Origin: Streptomyces sp. TBY4 | GTDB lineage: Bacteria > Actinomycetota > Actinomycetes > Streptomycetales > Streptomycetaceae | Assembly: GCF_024213195.1 (NCBI RefSeq) | Contig: NZ_JANAVF010000002.1 | Location: 372,001 to 436,000, forward strand | Length of the DNA: 64,000 bases | Reading direction: 5' to 3' | In this document: piece after piece, positions 52,179-60,471 of the stretch | How positions within the stretch are numbered: position 1 is the stretch's first letter | Layout of the letters: the number at the start of each line of letters is the position of its first letter | Position numbers and translations under genes: made by a program | The notes under the pieces: model-generated | Seen by the model: the letters and a program-made list of their open reading frames with translations, nothing else | What the model was told of the DNA's origin: nothing | Database searches by the model: none

Positions 52179-52528
52179 CCGGCGAGCAGGGCCGCGCCCA
52201 GCGCGAGGGCGCCGGGCAGGGCCTGGGCGAGGAGGATGCGGCGGTTGGCGGTGGCGGCCCCGTACACACCGGCGACGATCACGCAGACGAGGAAGAAGAT
52301 CTGCGTGGCGAGCGAGTCGATGACGAGGGACCAGACCAGGCCGGCGGCGAGGAACCCGTTGTAGAGGCCCTGGTTCGCGGCGAGCGGGGCGGTCAGCCGG
52401 GCCGTGTCGGCGTCGAAGCCGGACAGGGCGCGGCCGGGCGGCCGCTGCCACAGGAACATCTCCAGGACCAGGAAGTAGGCGTGGAGCGCGGCGACGAGGC
52501 CGATGAGGATCGTTGCGACCGTGTGCAC
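52175..52528 (-). CDS. DUF1304 membrane protein
   Basis: 117 aa from GTG 52528, with AGGGAGG upstream. Four hydrophobic helices: VATILIGLVAALHAYFLVLEMFLW, GLYNGFLAAGLVWSLVI, IFFLVCVIVAGVYGAAT, ALALGAALL. The pattern LHAYFLVLEMFLW...NQGLYNGFLAAGL is diagnostic of DUF1304. Function unknown. First gene of a two-gene operon with tetR. Confidence 0.9.
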   Translation of the reverse strand: MHTVATILIGLVAALHAYFLVLEMFLWQRPPGRALSGFDADTARLTAPLAANQGLYNGFLAAGLVWSLVIDSLATQIFFLVCVIVAGVYGAATANRRILLAQALPGALALGAALLAG

Positions 52529-52570
52529 GGCCACCTCCCTGGGGGCGGAGTGGGTGGAGGGGAGTCCCTC

Positions 52571-52600
52571 CGACTTCCTGGACAACTGTACAGGAAGTCG
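52571..52600. promoter_or_regulatory. TetR-type operator palindrome
   Basis: CGACTTCCTG (52571-52580), 10-base spacer, CAGGAAGTCG (52591-52600): a perfect 10-10-10 repeat, 43 bases upstream of the DUF1304 start and 40 bases before the divergent BtrH-like start. It is the probable binding site of the TetR protein encoded in the operon and could affect both directions. Confidence 0.7.
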
Positions 52601-52640
52601 GGTCGCGGCCGACGGCCCGCGGCGCGGCTACGCTGACCGC

Positions 52641-53675
52641 ATGACTGCGCTCGTATATGAAGACTTCGCCCCCGGACGCCACCGCGAGGCCACGCTGATC
52701 CGGCACGCGCTCGGCAGCGTGCACGAAGAGGCCCTGGTCGCGGGCCTGGCGGGCGGTATCGGCTTCATGTACTTCGTCTTCGAGTACGCGGGCCACCCGC
52801 CGATGCCGACGATCGTCGCCCAGGCCCACCCCGACCCCTGGGTCCAGGTCGCCCTGGGCCGCCTGCACATCCCGTACGAGGCCACGCGCAGCGCCAAGCC
52901 GCGCTGGAACCGGGTCGAGGCGGCGCTCGACGCCGGCGCCCCGGTGTTCTGCACCGTGGACCGGTCCGCCCTGCCCTGGCACGGCCCCGCTCCGATGGCC
53001 GAGCTGGCCGCCGCCGATCCGTACGTGGTGGCCGTGGTCGGCTACGAGGGAGACACCTTCCAGGTCGACGACCCGGCGGCCGGCCTGGACGGGGCCGGCG
53101 GTCCGTACGCGATCGGCCGCGAGGAGTTCGGCGCGGCCTGGTCCGGGCACAAGAAGGGCCGCCACCAGATGGTGGTGACCACCGGGAAGCCCGCCGGCGA
53201 ACCCGATCTGGACGCGGCGATCGCGGCCACGGTCGCCCGCCTCACCGGGCCGGTGCTCGGCAACCACTTCGACGTCAACTTCGGCTTCTCCGGCATGGAG
53301 AAGTTCGCCGCCCAGCTGCGCGACACGAGCACCAAGACCGGCTGGGAGCGCCGCTTCGCCACCCCCGAGGCCTTCGCGCTGGGCACGCAGCGGCTGTACG
53401 CCTGCCTGGAGGAGGAGTGGACCGCCCCGGGCGCCACCCGGCCGCTGTACGCGGACTTCCTCGACCTCGCCGGGCACGGGGAGGCGGCCGCGCTCTTCCG
53501 TGAGTCGGGGCAGCAGTGGTCGAGGCTCGCGGAGCTGGCCCGTGCGGCGGACCCGGAGGCGGACGCCGCGGGGCGGCGGGAGCTCTTCGACGCCTGCGCC
53601 GGACTCGTGGACGGCGCCCTGGTGCTGGAGCGGCAGGCTGTAGCACTGCTGCCGGAGGCCGCGCCGGGGGAGTGA
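52641..53675 (+). CDS. BtrH N-terminal domain / DUF4872 protein
   Basis: 344 aa from ATG 52641. The N-terminal half (FAPGRHREATLIRHALGSVHEEALVAGLAGGIGFMYFVFEY...ILVAL-like strands...VEAALDAGAPVFCTVDRSALPW...PYVVAVVGYEGDTFQVDDPAAG) matches the papain-like BtrH fold. The C-terminal half (LGNHFDVNFGFSGMEKFAAQLRDTSTKTGWERRF...) matches DUF4872. BtrH transfers an acyl group from a carrier protein in butirosin synthesis. Here the usual Cys after the first His seems replaced (HRE), so classical thiol catalysis may be lost. No biosynthetic cluster surrounds it. Confidence 0.8.
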   Translation: MTALVYEDFAPGRHREATLIRHALGSVHEEALVAGLAGGIGFMYFVFEYAGHPPMPTIVAQAHPDPWVQVALGRLHIPYEATRSAKPRWNRVEAALDAGAPVFCTVDRSALPWHGPAPMAELAAADPYVVAVVGYEGDTFQVDDPAAGLDGAGGPYAIGREEFGAAWSGHKKGRHQMVVTTGKPAGEPDLDAAIAATVARLTGPVLGNHFDVNFGFSGMEKFAAQLRDTSTKTGWERRFATPEAFALGTQRLYACLEEEWTAPGATRPLYADFLDLAGHGEAAALFRESGQQWSRLAELARAADPEADAAGRRELFDACAGLVDGALVLERQAVALLPEAAPGE

Positions 53676-53700
53676 GTGTGACGCGGTCCTCCAGCAGGGG

Positions 53701-53737
53701 CCGCGTCAAAAGTTGAGTCGCTCAATTTTTGACGCGG
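53701..53737. promoter_or_regulatory. 37-bp dyad overlapping the antiporter -35 element
   Basis: 17-base arms (53701-53717 and 53721-53737) with a 3-base centre and a single mismatch; the core is TTGAG-TCG-CTCAA. The right arm contains TTGACG (53729-53734), which with TACGGT (53753-53758, 18-bp spacing) forms a good promoter for the antiporter gene. It could be an operator, a terminator for the BtrH-like gene, or both. There is no T-run after the stem. Confidence 0.6.
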
Positions 53738-53809
53738 TGAAACCTCGGGGCGTACGGTGGGCAAATCGGCCCCAAGCACCCCTAACGCCCCTGAGGTCCC
53801 GTACCGCAC

Positions 53810-55555
53810 ATGGAAATGACCCTCGTCTCGATCGTCGGCGTCAGCAGCATCGTCGCCGTAGCCGCCTTCTCGAAGCGGCTCGGCCTGGCTGCCCCGCTGA
53901 GCCTGGTGGTCGTCGGCATCGCCCTCAGCTTCGTACCGGGCGTGCCGGTGCTCGCCGTCGAGCCGGAATGGGTCCTCGCGGGCGTGCTGCCACCGCTGCT
54001 GTATTCGACGGCCGTGAACATGCCCGCGTCGGACTTCCGCCGCAACATCAAGGCGATCAGCGGTCTCGCGGTCCTGCTCGTGGCCGTCACCACGCTCGGG
54101 GCGGGCTGGCTCTTCCACTGGCTCATGCCCGGCCTCGGCTGGCCCGCCGCCTTCGCCCTCGGCGCCGTGGTCAGCCCCACCGACGCCGTCGCCGCGACCT
54201 CCATGGGCAAACAGCTCGGCCTGCCGTCCCGGCTGCTGACCATGCTCGAGGGCGAGGGGCTCGTCAACGACGCCTCCGCGCTGGTGCTGCTGCGCTCCGC
54301 GATCGCCGCGATGGCCGGCACGGTCTCCCTTGTGGGAATCGCCGGGAACTTCCTCTTCTCCGTGGCCCTCGCCACCGTCGTCGGCCTCGTCGTGGGCCTC
54401 GTCAACGTCCGGGTCCGGGCGCTCCTCAAGGACAGCCTGCTGAACACGGCGATCTCATTCGTCGTGCCCTTCGTCGCCTTCCTGCCGGCCGAGGAGTTCC
54501 ACGCCTCCGGCGTCCTCGCGGTGGTCGTCGCCGGCCTGGTCACCGGCCACCAGGCCCCGCGCTTCCTCAGCGCCCAGGACCGGCTGGCCGAGGCCATGAA
54601 CTGGCGCACCCTCGCCTTCCTGCTGGAAAGCGCGGTGTTCCTCCTGATGGGACTCGGCCTCAAGGGGCTCCTCGACGAGGTCGCGGCGGACGGGCTGAGC
54701 GCCTGGCGCGCCCTGTCCATCGGCCTGGCGGCGTCCGCCCTGGTGATCGTGGCGCGCATGGTGTTCGTCGCCCCGCTCATCGCCTCGCTGCGCAAGGACG
54801 CGCAGCGGGCCGCCGAGAAGAAGCCGCGGCTCGACTGGCTGATGGACCGGCTCGGCGCCCCGGAGTCCGAGCAGCCGGCCAATCCGCTGCGGCCCCGCAG
54901 GGAGCTGTCGCCCCGCCGCAGGGAGCAGATGAAGCAACGCGTCACCCGGGTCTCCGCCGATGTCGACTTCAAGGTCAACGAGAACCTCGGCTGGCGCAGC
55001 GGAGTGGCCCTGGCCTGGGCGGGAATGCGCGGGGCGATCACGGTCGCCGCGGCCCAGACCCTGCCCGAGGACACCCCGTACCGCCCCCAGCTGCTGCTCA
55101 TCGCCTTCGTGGTCGCCACGACCACCCTGCTGCTGCAGGGCCTGACCCTGCCCGCGGTCATCCGGTCGGTGAAGATCCCCGGGGACGACCCGGTCCGCTT
55201 CGAGGAGGAGTTCCGGCGACTGCTCGACGAGGTCGCCGCCGCGGGCCGGGCCGCGCTGGAGGAGCCGGGCCTCGTGCGGAGCGACGGAAGCCCGTACGCC
55301 CCCGAGATCCTCGCCAAGGTCCGGGAGGACGCCCGGCTCGACCGCGGGGACGGGGAGGAGGGCGTACCCGTGGTCGAAGGGGCGCGCGAACAGTACGTGG
55401 ACCTGCGCCTCGGTGTGATCGCGGCCTCGCGGGACGCCGTCCTGGCCGCCCGCTCGACCGGGATCTACAGCTCGCAGGCCGTCAACCAGGCCCAGCAGGG
55501 CCTGGACCTGGACGAGGCCCTCTTCCAGCGGCTGAGCGCCGGCCCCCGGCACTGA
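53810..55555 (+). CDS. CPA1-family Na+/H+ antiporter
   Basis: 581 aa from ATG 53810 (ATG 53816 is alternative). About 12 membrane helices, with family motifs VLPPLLYSTAVNM, GAVVSPTDAVAATSMG (the SPTD motif), LLEGEGLVNDASALVLLRSAIA (the ND dyad used for ion exchange) and GMRGAITVAAAQTLPE. A cytoplasmic loop (about 325-385) and a C-terminal tail follow. It exports Na+ or K+ for protons for pH and salt homeostasis. A large dyad overlaps its probable promoter. Confidence 0.93.
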   Translation: MEMTLVSIVGVSSIVAVAAFSKRLGLAAPLSLVVVGIALSFVPGVPVLAVEPEWVLAGVLPPLLYSTAVNMPASDFRRNIKAISGLAVLLVAVTTLGAGWLFHWLMPGLGWPAAFALGAVVSPTDAVAATSMGKQLGLPSRLLTMLEGEGLVNDASALVLLRSAIAAMAGTVSLVGIAGNFLFSVALATVVGLVVGLVNVRVRALLKDSLLNTAISFVVPFVAFLPAEEFHASGVLAVVVAGLVTGHQAPRFLSAQDRLAEAMNWRTLAFLLESAVFLLMGLGLKGLLDEVAADGLSAWRALSIGLAASALVIVARMVFVAPLIASLRKDAQRAAEKKPRLDWLMDRLGAPESEQPANPLRPRRELSPRRREQMKQRVTRVSADVDFKVNENLGWRSGVALAWAGMRGAITVAAAQTLPEDTPYRPQLLLIAFVVATTTLLLQGLTLPAVIRSVKIPGDDPVRFEEEFRRLLDEVAAAGRAALEEPGLVRSDGSPYAPEILAKVREDARLDRGDGEEGVPVVEGAREQYVDLRLGVIAASRDAVLAARSTGIYSSQAVNQAQQGLDLDEALFQRLSAGPRH

Positions 55556-55616
55556 ACCATAGGGTGGGGACTGTGTCGCCGTCGGGCGCACCCTCTACGC
55601 GGCCTCGGGAGATGAA

Positions 55617-55802
55617 GTGGCGCTCGGCGTTGTGCTCGTCCCCATGATCTTCGCCATCGGGGTGCTCGTGGTGTGCGTCGCCATCGCCTGCTTCCAGCCG
55701 AAGGAGACCCGGGTCGGGTGCCTTCTGACCTCGGGCGGTCTTCTCTGCGTGTGCCTGGTCACCGTCGCCTGGTTCTTCCTCTCGGTGAACACGGGCACCT
55801 GA
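55617..55802 (+). CDS. Small two-helix membrane protein, hypothetical
   Basis: 61 aa from GTG 55617, with CGGGAG upstream. Two membrane segments: LGVVLVPMIFAIGVLVVCVAIACF and LTSGGLLCVCLVTVAWFFLSV, joined by QPKETRVGC. Four cysteines. It ends directly at the stop of the convergent thioredoxin-like gene. No family known to me. Confidence 0.6.
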   Translation: MALGVVLVPMIFAIGVLVVCVAIACFQPKETRVGCLLTSGGLLCVCLVTVAWFFLSVNTGT

Positions 55803-56141
55803 TCACAGATGGGCGGAGAGGAACGCCCGCAGCTCCGCGGCCGTCATCGGGCCCGCCTGGGCGGCCACCGGCTCGCCGCCCGCGATGAGGACGGCCGTCG
55901 GGGCTCCCGTCACCTCGTACCGCCTGGTCGCCCCGGGGCAGCGGGTCATGTCCACGCGCACCGCCGTCAGCCGGGTCCCGTACTCCTGGGCCAGGACGGC
56001 GACGACGGAGTCCATCGCGCGGCAGGGCTCCAGGGCCTTCGGCCAGCTCCCGCAGAAGTAGGCGAGCACCGGCCCGTCCGTCATGCCGAGGATGAAGTCG
56101 AACTCCTGGTCCTCCAGCGGCTGGTGTACCCGACGTGCCAT
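55803..56141 (-). CDS. Thioredoxin-fold protein with degenerate active site
   Basis: 112 aa from ATG 56141. Thioredoxin-like order: PVLAYFCGSWPKALEPCRAM, VRVDMTRCPGATRRYEVTGAPTAVLIAGGEPVAAQAGPMTAAELRAFLSAHL. The usual WCxxC is replaced by W-P-K-A-L-E-P-C: one cysteine aligns with the resolving Cys and another sits 11 residues earlier. The cis-Pro (GAPT) is kept. It is unlikely to be a normal disulfide reductase. Confidence 0.75.
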   Translation of the reverse strand: MARRVHQPLEDQEFDFILGMTDGPVLAYFCGSWPKALEPCRAMDSVVAVLAQEYGTRLTAVRVDMTRCPGATRRYEVTGAPTAVLIAGGEPVAAQAGPMTAAELRAFLSAHL

Positions 56142-56235
56142 GGATGGTGCTCCGCTTCCCGTGCCGTGCGATCCGAACGGCTCCCATCATCGCTGCTGGG
56201 GCCCGTTGTCAGTGCCGTCTGTGAAGCTGATCGTC

Positions 56236-56505
56236 ATGGACGACAGGATGCTCCGGCGCCGGGTCTACGGCGCCGACCACGACGACCCCGACCCGGGTCC
56301 GCTCCCGGGGCACGCCTACGGCGAGCTCGTGGGCGGCCCCCTCGACGGACTGCTGCTCGACATCACGGGGTGGAGCGGCCCGCAGCTCGCCGAGGAGGCC
56401 CGGCTCCCCACGGAGATAGGGCGCTACGGGCCCGGCGGCCGGGCCCACTACCGCCGCCGCGCCGCCGATCCCGGCCACTGGGACTGGACCGGCGACAGCC
56501 GCTGA
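56236..56505 (+). CDS. Hypothetical protein, 89 aa
   Basis: From ATG 56236. Acidic and Gly/Pro-rich (GADHDDPDPGPLPGHAYGELVGGPLDGLLLDITGWSGPQLAEEARLPTEIGRYGPGGRAHYRRRAADPGHWDWTGDS). The ELVGGPLDGLLLD segment resembles short Streptomyces hypothetical proteins. No Shine-Dalgarno is obvious. Divergent from the thioredoxin-like gene. Confidence 0.5.
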   Translation: MDDRMLRRRVYGADHDDPDPGPLPGHAYGELVGGPLDGLLLDITGWSGPQLAEEARLPTEIGRYGPGGRAHYRRRAADPGHWDWTGDSR

Positions 56506-56566
56506 CACGGGGGCGGGTGGGCGGGACAGCAGGGACGGGGCAGCGGGCTGCGGGCGGTGTGCCGCC

Positions 56567-56941
56567 TCAGCCCGCCGCGTTCCGGCCGACCTTGCGGGCC
56601 CACAGGACCAGGGGGACCTGGAGCGGCAGCCGGCCCAGGGCCGCGGCCCGCAGGGCGGGGGAGCGGTGGCGGGCGTCGGCGGCCATCTTGACGTTCGCGG
56701 GGAACACCCCGACGAAGAACGCCGCCGTGGCCAGCGCCGCGACCCGGCGGGTGCGCGGGTGGGCGACCCCGGCCGCGAGGGCGAGCTCCGCCGCGCCGCT
56801 CGCGTACGTCCACTGCCGCGGGGTGCCGGGCAGTGAGCGCGGCACGATCGCGTCGAACTGCCGGGGGGCGACGGCGTGCGCCACCGCCGCACCGGCCAGC
56901 AGACCGGCGAGCAGGAGCGGTGAGGACGGTGTGCGCGGCAT
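56567..56941 (-). CDS. DoxX-family membrane protein
   Basis: 124 aa; ATG 56941 follows GAGGAT. Four hydrophobic helices with the DoxX pattern LLLAGLLAGAAVAHAVAPRQFDAIVPRSLPGTPRQWTYASGAAELALAAGVAHPRTRRVAALATAAFFVGVFPANVKMAADA. DoxX proteins are small inner-membrane proteins linked to redox metabolism in some species; the role here is not defined. Confidence 0.87.
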   Translation of the reverse strand: MPRTPSSPLLLAGLLAGAAVAHAVAPRQFDAIVPRSLPGTPRQWTYASGAAELALAAGVAHPRTRRVAALATAAFFVGVFPANVKMAADARHRSPALRAAALGRLPLQVPLVLWARKVGRNAAG

Positions 56942-57146
56942 CGGGGGATCCTCTCGGAGGGGCCTGGGCCCGGCGATCCTACTCGCCGGTAGCACGATGT
57001 GGGGCGGTGCCCGGAATCTCCGCCGCCGCGCGCGTCCCGAAAGTCGCCGAAGATTTTTCCGGGAAGCTGTCGATCCCGGCGTCGCCCGTTCGACGCAGGG
57101 GTGAGAGGCGGGGAAGGGCCCCGTCCTCCACCACCGAGGAGTCACC

Positions 57147-57506
57147 ATGCCGCGCTTCCTTTCGATGATCCGCATCGACGAGCAGTCCCTCACCCCCGAC
57201 ACCCCCTTCCCCGCCGACTTCGGCGACCGCATGGGCGCCCTGCTGGAGGAGATCACCAAGGCCGGGGTCATGCTCGACACCGCCGGCCTGCGCCCCACCT
57301 CCGAAGGGACCCGGGTGACCTGGTCCGGCGGCAAGCTCAGCTACACCGACGGGCCCTTCACCGAGACCAAGGAGGTCGTCGGCGGGTACGCCCTCATGCA
57401 GTGCAAGGACAAGGACGAGGCGCTGGAGTGGACCAAGCGCTTCCTGGAGATCCACCCCGAGAACTGGACGGTCGGCGCCGAGCTCCGCCAGCTCGACGGA
57501 AGCTGA
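57147..57506 (+). CDS. YCII/DGPF-domain protein
   Basis: 119 aa; GAGGAG is present just upstream. It contains the diagnostic SYTDGPFTETKEVVGGYALMQCKDKDEALEWTKRFLEIHP. DGPF proteins are the standard genomic partner of ECF42 sigma factors, and the sigma gene starts 61 bases downstream on the same strand, so the pair is probably co-transcribed. The DGPF protein is not an anti-sigma factor in studied cases; its role is unclear. Confidence 0.93.
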   Translation: MPRFLSMIRIDEQSLTPDTPFPADFGDRMGALLEEITKAGVMLDTAGLRPTSEGTRVTWSGGKLSYTDGPFTETKEVVGGYALMQCKDKDEALEWTKRFLEIHPENWTVGAELRQLDGS

Positions 57507-57566
57507 CGGCCCCCGCCGCGCTGCGCGGTTTGCCCTGCCTCGTCACGGCTGCTCTGATGGGTAGCC

Positions 57567-58805
57567 GTGACGGCAGTGAGTACGACCCGAGCGGTAGAAG
57601 CGGTGTTCCGGATCGAGTCCGCGCGGATCATCGCGGGCGTCGCCCGGATCGTGCGCGACGTCGGCATCGCCGAGGAGATCACCCAGGACGCGCTGGTCGC
57701 CGCGCTGGAGCAGTGGCCGGCCTCCGGAGTCCCCGACAAACCGGGGGCCTGGCTGATGACCACCGCCAAGCGCCGGGCCATCGACCTCGTCCGCCGCAAG
57801 GAGACCTACGCCCGCAAGCTCGCCGAGGTGGGCCGCACCCTGGAGGACGTACCGCCGCCGGAGGAGGAGGCCGGGCTCGCGGACCCCGAGTCCATCGACG
57901 ACGACCTGCTGCGGCTGATCTTCACCGCCTGCCACCCCGTCCTCGCCACCGAAGCCCGGATCGCGCTGACCCTGCGGCTGATGGGCGGCCTGACGACCCA
58001 GGAGATCGCCCGCGCCTTCCTCTGCCCCGAACCGACCGTCGCCCAGCGGATCGTCCGGGCGAAGCGGGCCCTCGCGAAGGCGGCGGTGCCCTTCGAGGTC
58101 CCGTACGGAGCCGACCGCGAGGAGCGCCTCGCCTCCGTACTGGAGGTCATCTACCTCGTCTTCAACGAGGGCTACGCGGCGACGGCGGGAGACGACCTCG
58201 TCCGCCCCGCCCTGTGCGAGGACGCCCTGCGCCTGGCCCGGGTCCTGGCCGGCCTGATGCCCAAGGAACCCGAGGTGCACGGCCTGGCGGCGCTGCTGGA
58301 GTTCCAGGCCTCCCGCATCGCCACGCGCACCGGCCCGGACGGGGAGCCGGTGCTGCTCGCCGACCAGAACCGGTCCCAGTGGAACCGGCTGCTGATCCGG
58401 CGCGGCGTCGAGGCCCTGCACCGGGCGGGCACCGGCCCCTACTCCCTCCAGGCCGCCATCGCCGGCTGTCACGCCGACGCCGTCCGCTACGAGGACACCG
58501 ACTGGCCCACGATCTCCGCCCTCTACGGACGGCTCGTCCTGCTGATCCCGTCACCGGTGATCGAGCTCAACAGGGCCGTCGCCGTCTCGATGGCCGAGGG
58601 CCCGGCCGCGGCGCTCCCGCTGGTCGACGCCCTGACGGCGGAACCAGCCCTGCGCTCCTACCATTTGCTGCCGAGCGTACGGGGAGACCTGCTGGAGCGG
58701 CTCGGCCGCCCGGCGGAGGCCCGCGCGGAGTACGAACGCGCCGCCTCGCTCACCCGCAACGCCCGGGAGCAGACCCTGCTGCGCGACCGCGCCGCCCGCC
58801 TCTGA
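57567..58805 (+). CDS. ECF42-type RNA polymerase sigma factor with C-terminal TPR extension
   Basis: 412 aa from GTG 57567. Sigma region 2 (IAGVARIVRDVGIAEEITQDALVAALEQWPASGVPDKPGAWLMTTAKRRAIDLVRR) and region 4 (IALTLRLMGGLTTQEIARAFLCPEPTVAQRIVRAKRAL) are followed by a ~230-residue C-terminal helical domain (YLVFNEGYAATAGDDLVRPALCEDALRLARVLAGLMPKEPEVHGLAALL...) typical of ECF42, which regulates activity without a classical anti-sigma factor. The stop codon lies inside a perfect 16-bp tandem duplication. Confidence 0.93.
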   Translation: MTAVSTTRAVEAVFRIESARIIAGVARIVRDVGIAEEITQDALVAALEQWPASGVPDKPGAWLMTTAKRRAIDLVRRKETYARKLAEVGRTLEDVPPPEEEAGLADPESIDDDLLRLIFTACHPVLATEARIALTLRLMGGLTTQEIARAFLCPEPTVAQRIVRAKRALAKAAVPFEVPYGADREERLASVLEVIYLVFNEGYAATAGDDLVRPALCEDALRLARVLAGLMPKEPEVHGLAALLEFQASRIATRTGPDGEPVLLADQNRSQWNRLLIRRGVEALHRAGTGPYSLQAAIAGCHADAVRYEDTDWPTISALYGRLVLLIPSPVIELNRAVAVSMAEGPAAALPLVDALTAEPALRSYHLLPSVRGDLLERLGRPAEARAEYERAASLTRNAREQTLLRDRAARL

Positions 58806-58822
58806 GGCCGCCCGCCTCTGAG
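58791..58822. repeat. Perfect 16-bp tandem duplication spanning the sigma-factor stop codon
   Basis: GCCGCCCGCCTCTGAG occurs twice, at 58791-58806 and 58807-58822, followed by GCCG. Each copy contains a TGA in the same register relative to the unit; the first is the stop of the ECF42 gene. It looks like a recent slippage duplication. Confidence 0.9.
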
Positions 58823-58850
58823 GCCGACTGCCGGACGCGGCCGGCCCGGA

Positions 58851-60344
58851 TCAGCCGCGGCGGGCGAACGCCGCCACGTCGAGCGGGGTCAGCACGGGCC
58901 GGCGCGGCGGGGTCAGCGCGATGGGGCGGCGCAGCGAGCCGTGGCGGGCGATCTCCCGGACCGTCTCGCGCAGGGCCTCCAGGAAACCGTCCATCGTGCG
59001 GCGGGCGGCGGGGGTGTCCGAGTAGATCGAGTTCATGTGCAGCCCGTCCGCGTCCCGCTGGAACCAGGAGCAGGCGCCGTTGGCCTGGGCCGACCACACG
59101 TGGGAGGTGGGCCGCCAGTCCTCGTGGCGCTCGGCGCCCGGACACTTGCGCATGTCGATGTACGAGAAGAAGTTCACCGGGTACGGCCAGGAGCGGGCCG
59201 CGAACTCGCGGGGGGCGAGCAGCTCCCAGGCCCGCACGAACGGCACGTCGACATGGCTGATCATCTCGTCGAACCCGGCCCGCACCGAAGCCATCACCTG
59301 CTCGAAGTCCCGTCCCGGCGAGGCGTCGAACTCGATGGGCATGGTGTTCACGAACCAGCCCACCGAGTTGCCCCAGCCGGCCCGGCCGCGCTCGCTGACC
59401 GGCATGAAGCCCCGGTAGACCCCCGGCCCGCCCGCCTCGCGCAGGCAGACCGCGACGGCGGCGAGGACGCCCATGAACGGCTTGCCGCCCACCGCGAGAC
59501 AGGCCTTCTCGAAGACCTCCGCCTCGGCAGCGTCCAGCAGCGGGGAGGCCTCGTTCACGATCGAGTACATCCGGCCGGGCTCCACGCCCAGTTCGAGCGG
59601 GAAGCGCGGGAAGAACTCCCCGCCGCCGCTCGCCATGAACTCCTTCCAGTAGTCCAGCCGTTCGTCGTCCGCGTCGATGGCGAGGTACCGGCCGCGCTGC
59701 TCCTCGGCGAAGTCGAGGTAGCTGGGGGCGGGCTCCTGCTCGGGCAACTCGCCGCGGCGCAGGGCCTCGTAGCCCTGCTCGACCTCCTGGACCACGATCG
59801 GCATCGACATGCCGTCGCAGACGATGTGGTCGAAGGCCAGGTAGACGGTGGCCGAGTCCTCGCGCAGGACGGCGCCCATCGTGAACAGCGGCCAGGACAG
59901 CGTGTCGATGCTCCGCTTGAACCGCTCCACCAGGAAGACGGTCAGTTCCTCGGTGCGGTGGAAGTCGGCGACCTGGACGGTGTCCAGGGCCAGTTCGGCT
60001 GCGGGGATCGGGGCGCACGCCAACTCCCCTGCCAGGCGCCGGAACTCGCAGCGCAGTACCTCGTGGCGGCGCACGAACGCCAGCAGCGCGCCGGTCAGGG
60101 CCTCTTCGTCCAGCGGGCCCGCGACCTCGAAGGTGACGGCGATCCAGGACGCGGTCGGGTCGTCGGCCGCGCGGCTCTCCTCGGCGACGGTGAAGTGCTT
60201 GTCCTGGTTGAAGGAGGCCCGCCTGTCCGCCGCGCCGTCCGGACCGTCCGGACCGGGCGACTGCGCCCCGGCCGTGGACCGCAACCGCCACTCGACGACC
60301 CGGCCGGGTGCCATGTGGTGCATCTCCAGAGGAAACTGCCGCAT
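58851..60344 (-). CDS. Stand-alone condensation-domain acyltransferase
   Basis: 497 aa. It has the fold and motifs of NRPS condensation or PapA-type acyltransferases: MHHMAPG at the start, an active-site motif DHIVCDG (D172-H173-x3-D177-G178) in place of HHxxxDG, DYWKEFM, and a late block GWFVNTMPIEFD corresponding to the solvent-channel motif. The catalytic second His and Asp-Gly are kept; the first His is Asp. No adenylation or carrier domains are nearby, so it probably acts on free or in-trans substrates to form an ester or amide. Substrates unknown. Confidence 0.87.
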   Translation of the reverse strand: MRQFPLEMHHMAPGRVVEWRLRSTAGAQSPGPDGPDGAADRRASFNQDKHFTVAEESRAADDPTASWIAVTFEVAGPLDEEALTGALLAFVRRHEVLRCEFRRLAGELACAPIPAAELALDTVQVADFHRTEELTVFLVERFKRSIDTLSWPLFTMGAVLREDSATVYLAFDHIVCDGMSMPIVVQEVEQGYEALRRGELPEQEPAPSYLDFAEEQRGRYLAIDADDERLDYWKEFMASGGGEFFPRFPLELGVEPGRMYSIVNEASPLLDAAEAEVFEKACLAVGGKPFMGVLAAVAVCLREAGGPGVYRGFMPVSERGRAGWGNSVGWFVNTMPIEFDASPGRDFEQVMASVRAGFDEMISHVDVPFVRAWELLAPREFAARSWPYPVNFFSYIDMRKCPGAERHEDWRPTSHVWSAQANGACSWFQRDADGLHMNSIYSDTPAARRTMDGFLEALRETVREIARHGSLRRPIALTPPRRPVLTPLDVAAFARRG

Positions 60345-60471
60345 TCCGTCATCCCTTCGACCCCCGAGTCAACCCCGAGCGCCTAACGACACCCGGGGCA
60401 CGGAAGTGACGCGCGGCGGGCGGTCCACCGGGAGGCGCGCCGCCGTGACCGCTCTCTGGCAGACTCGGCGG

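Noticed and set aside
51591..53477. 628-codon minus-strand reading as one TetR fusion protein
   Set aside because: Only the last 195 residues are TetR-like; ATG 52178 overlaps the DUF1304 stop, and the rest is antisense to the BtrH-like gene.
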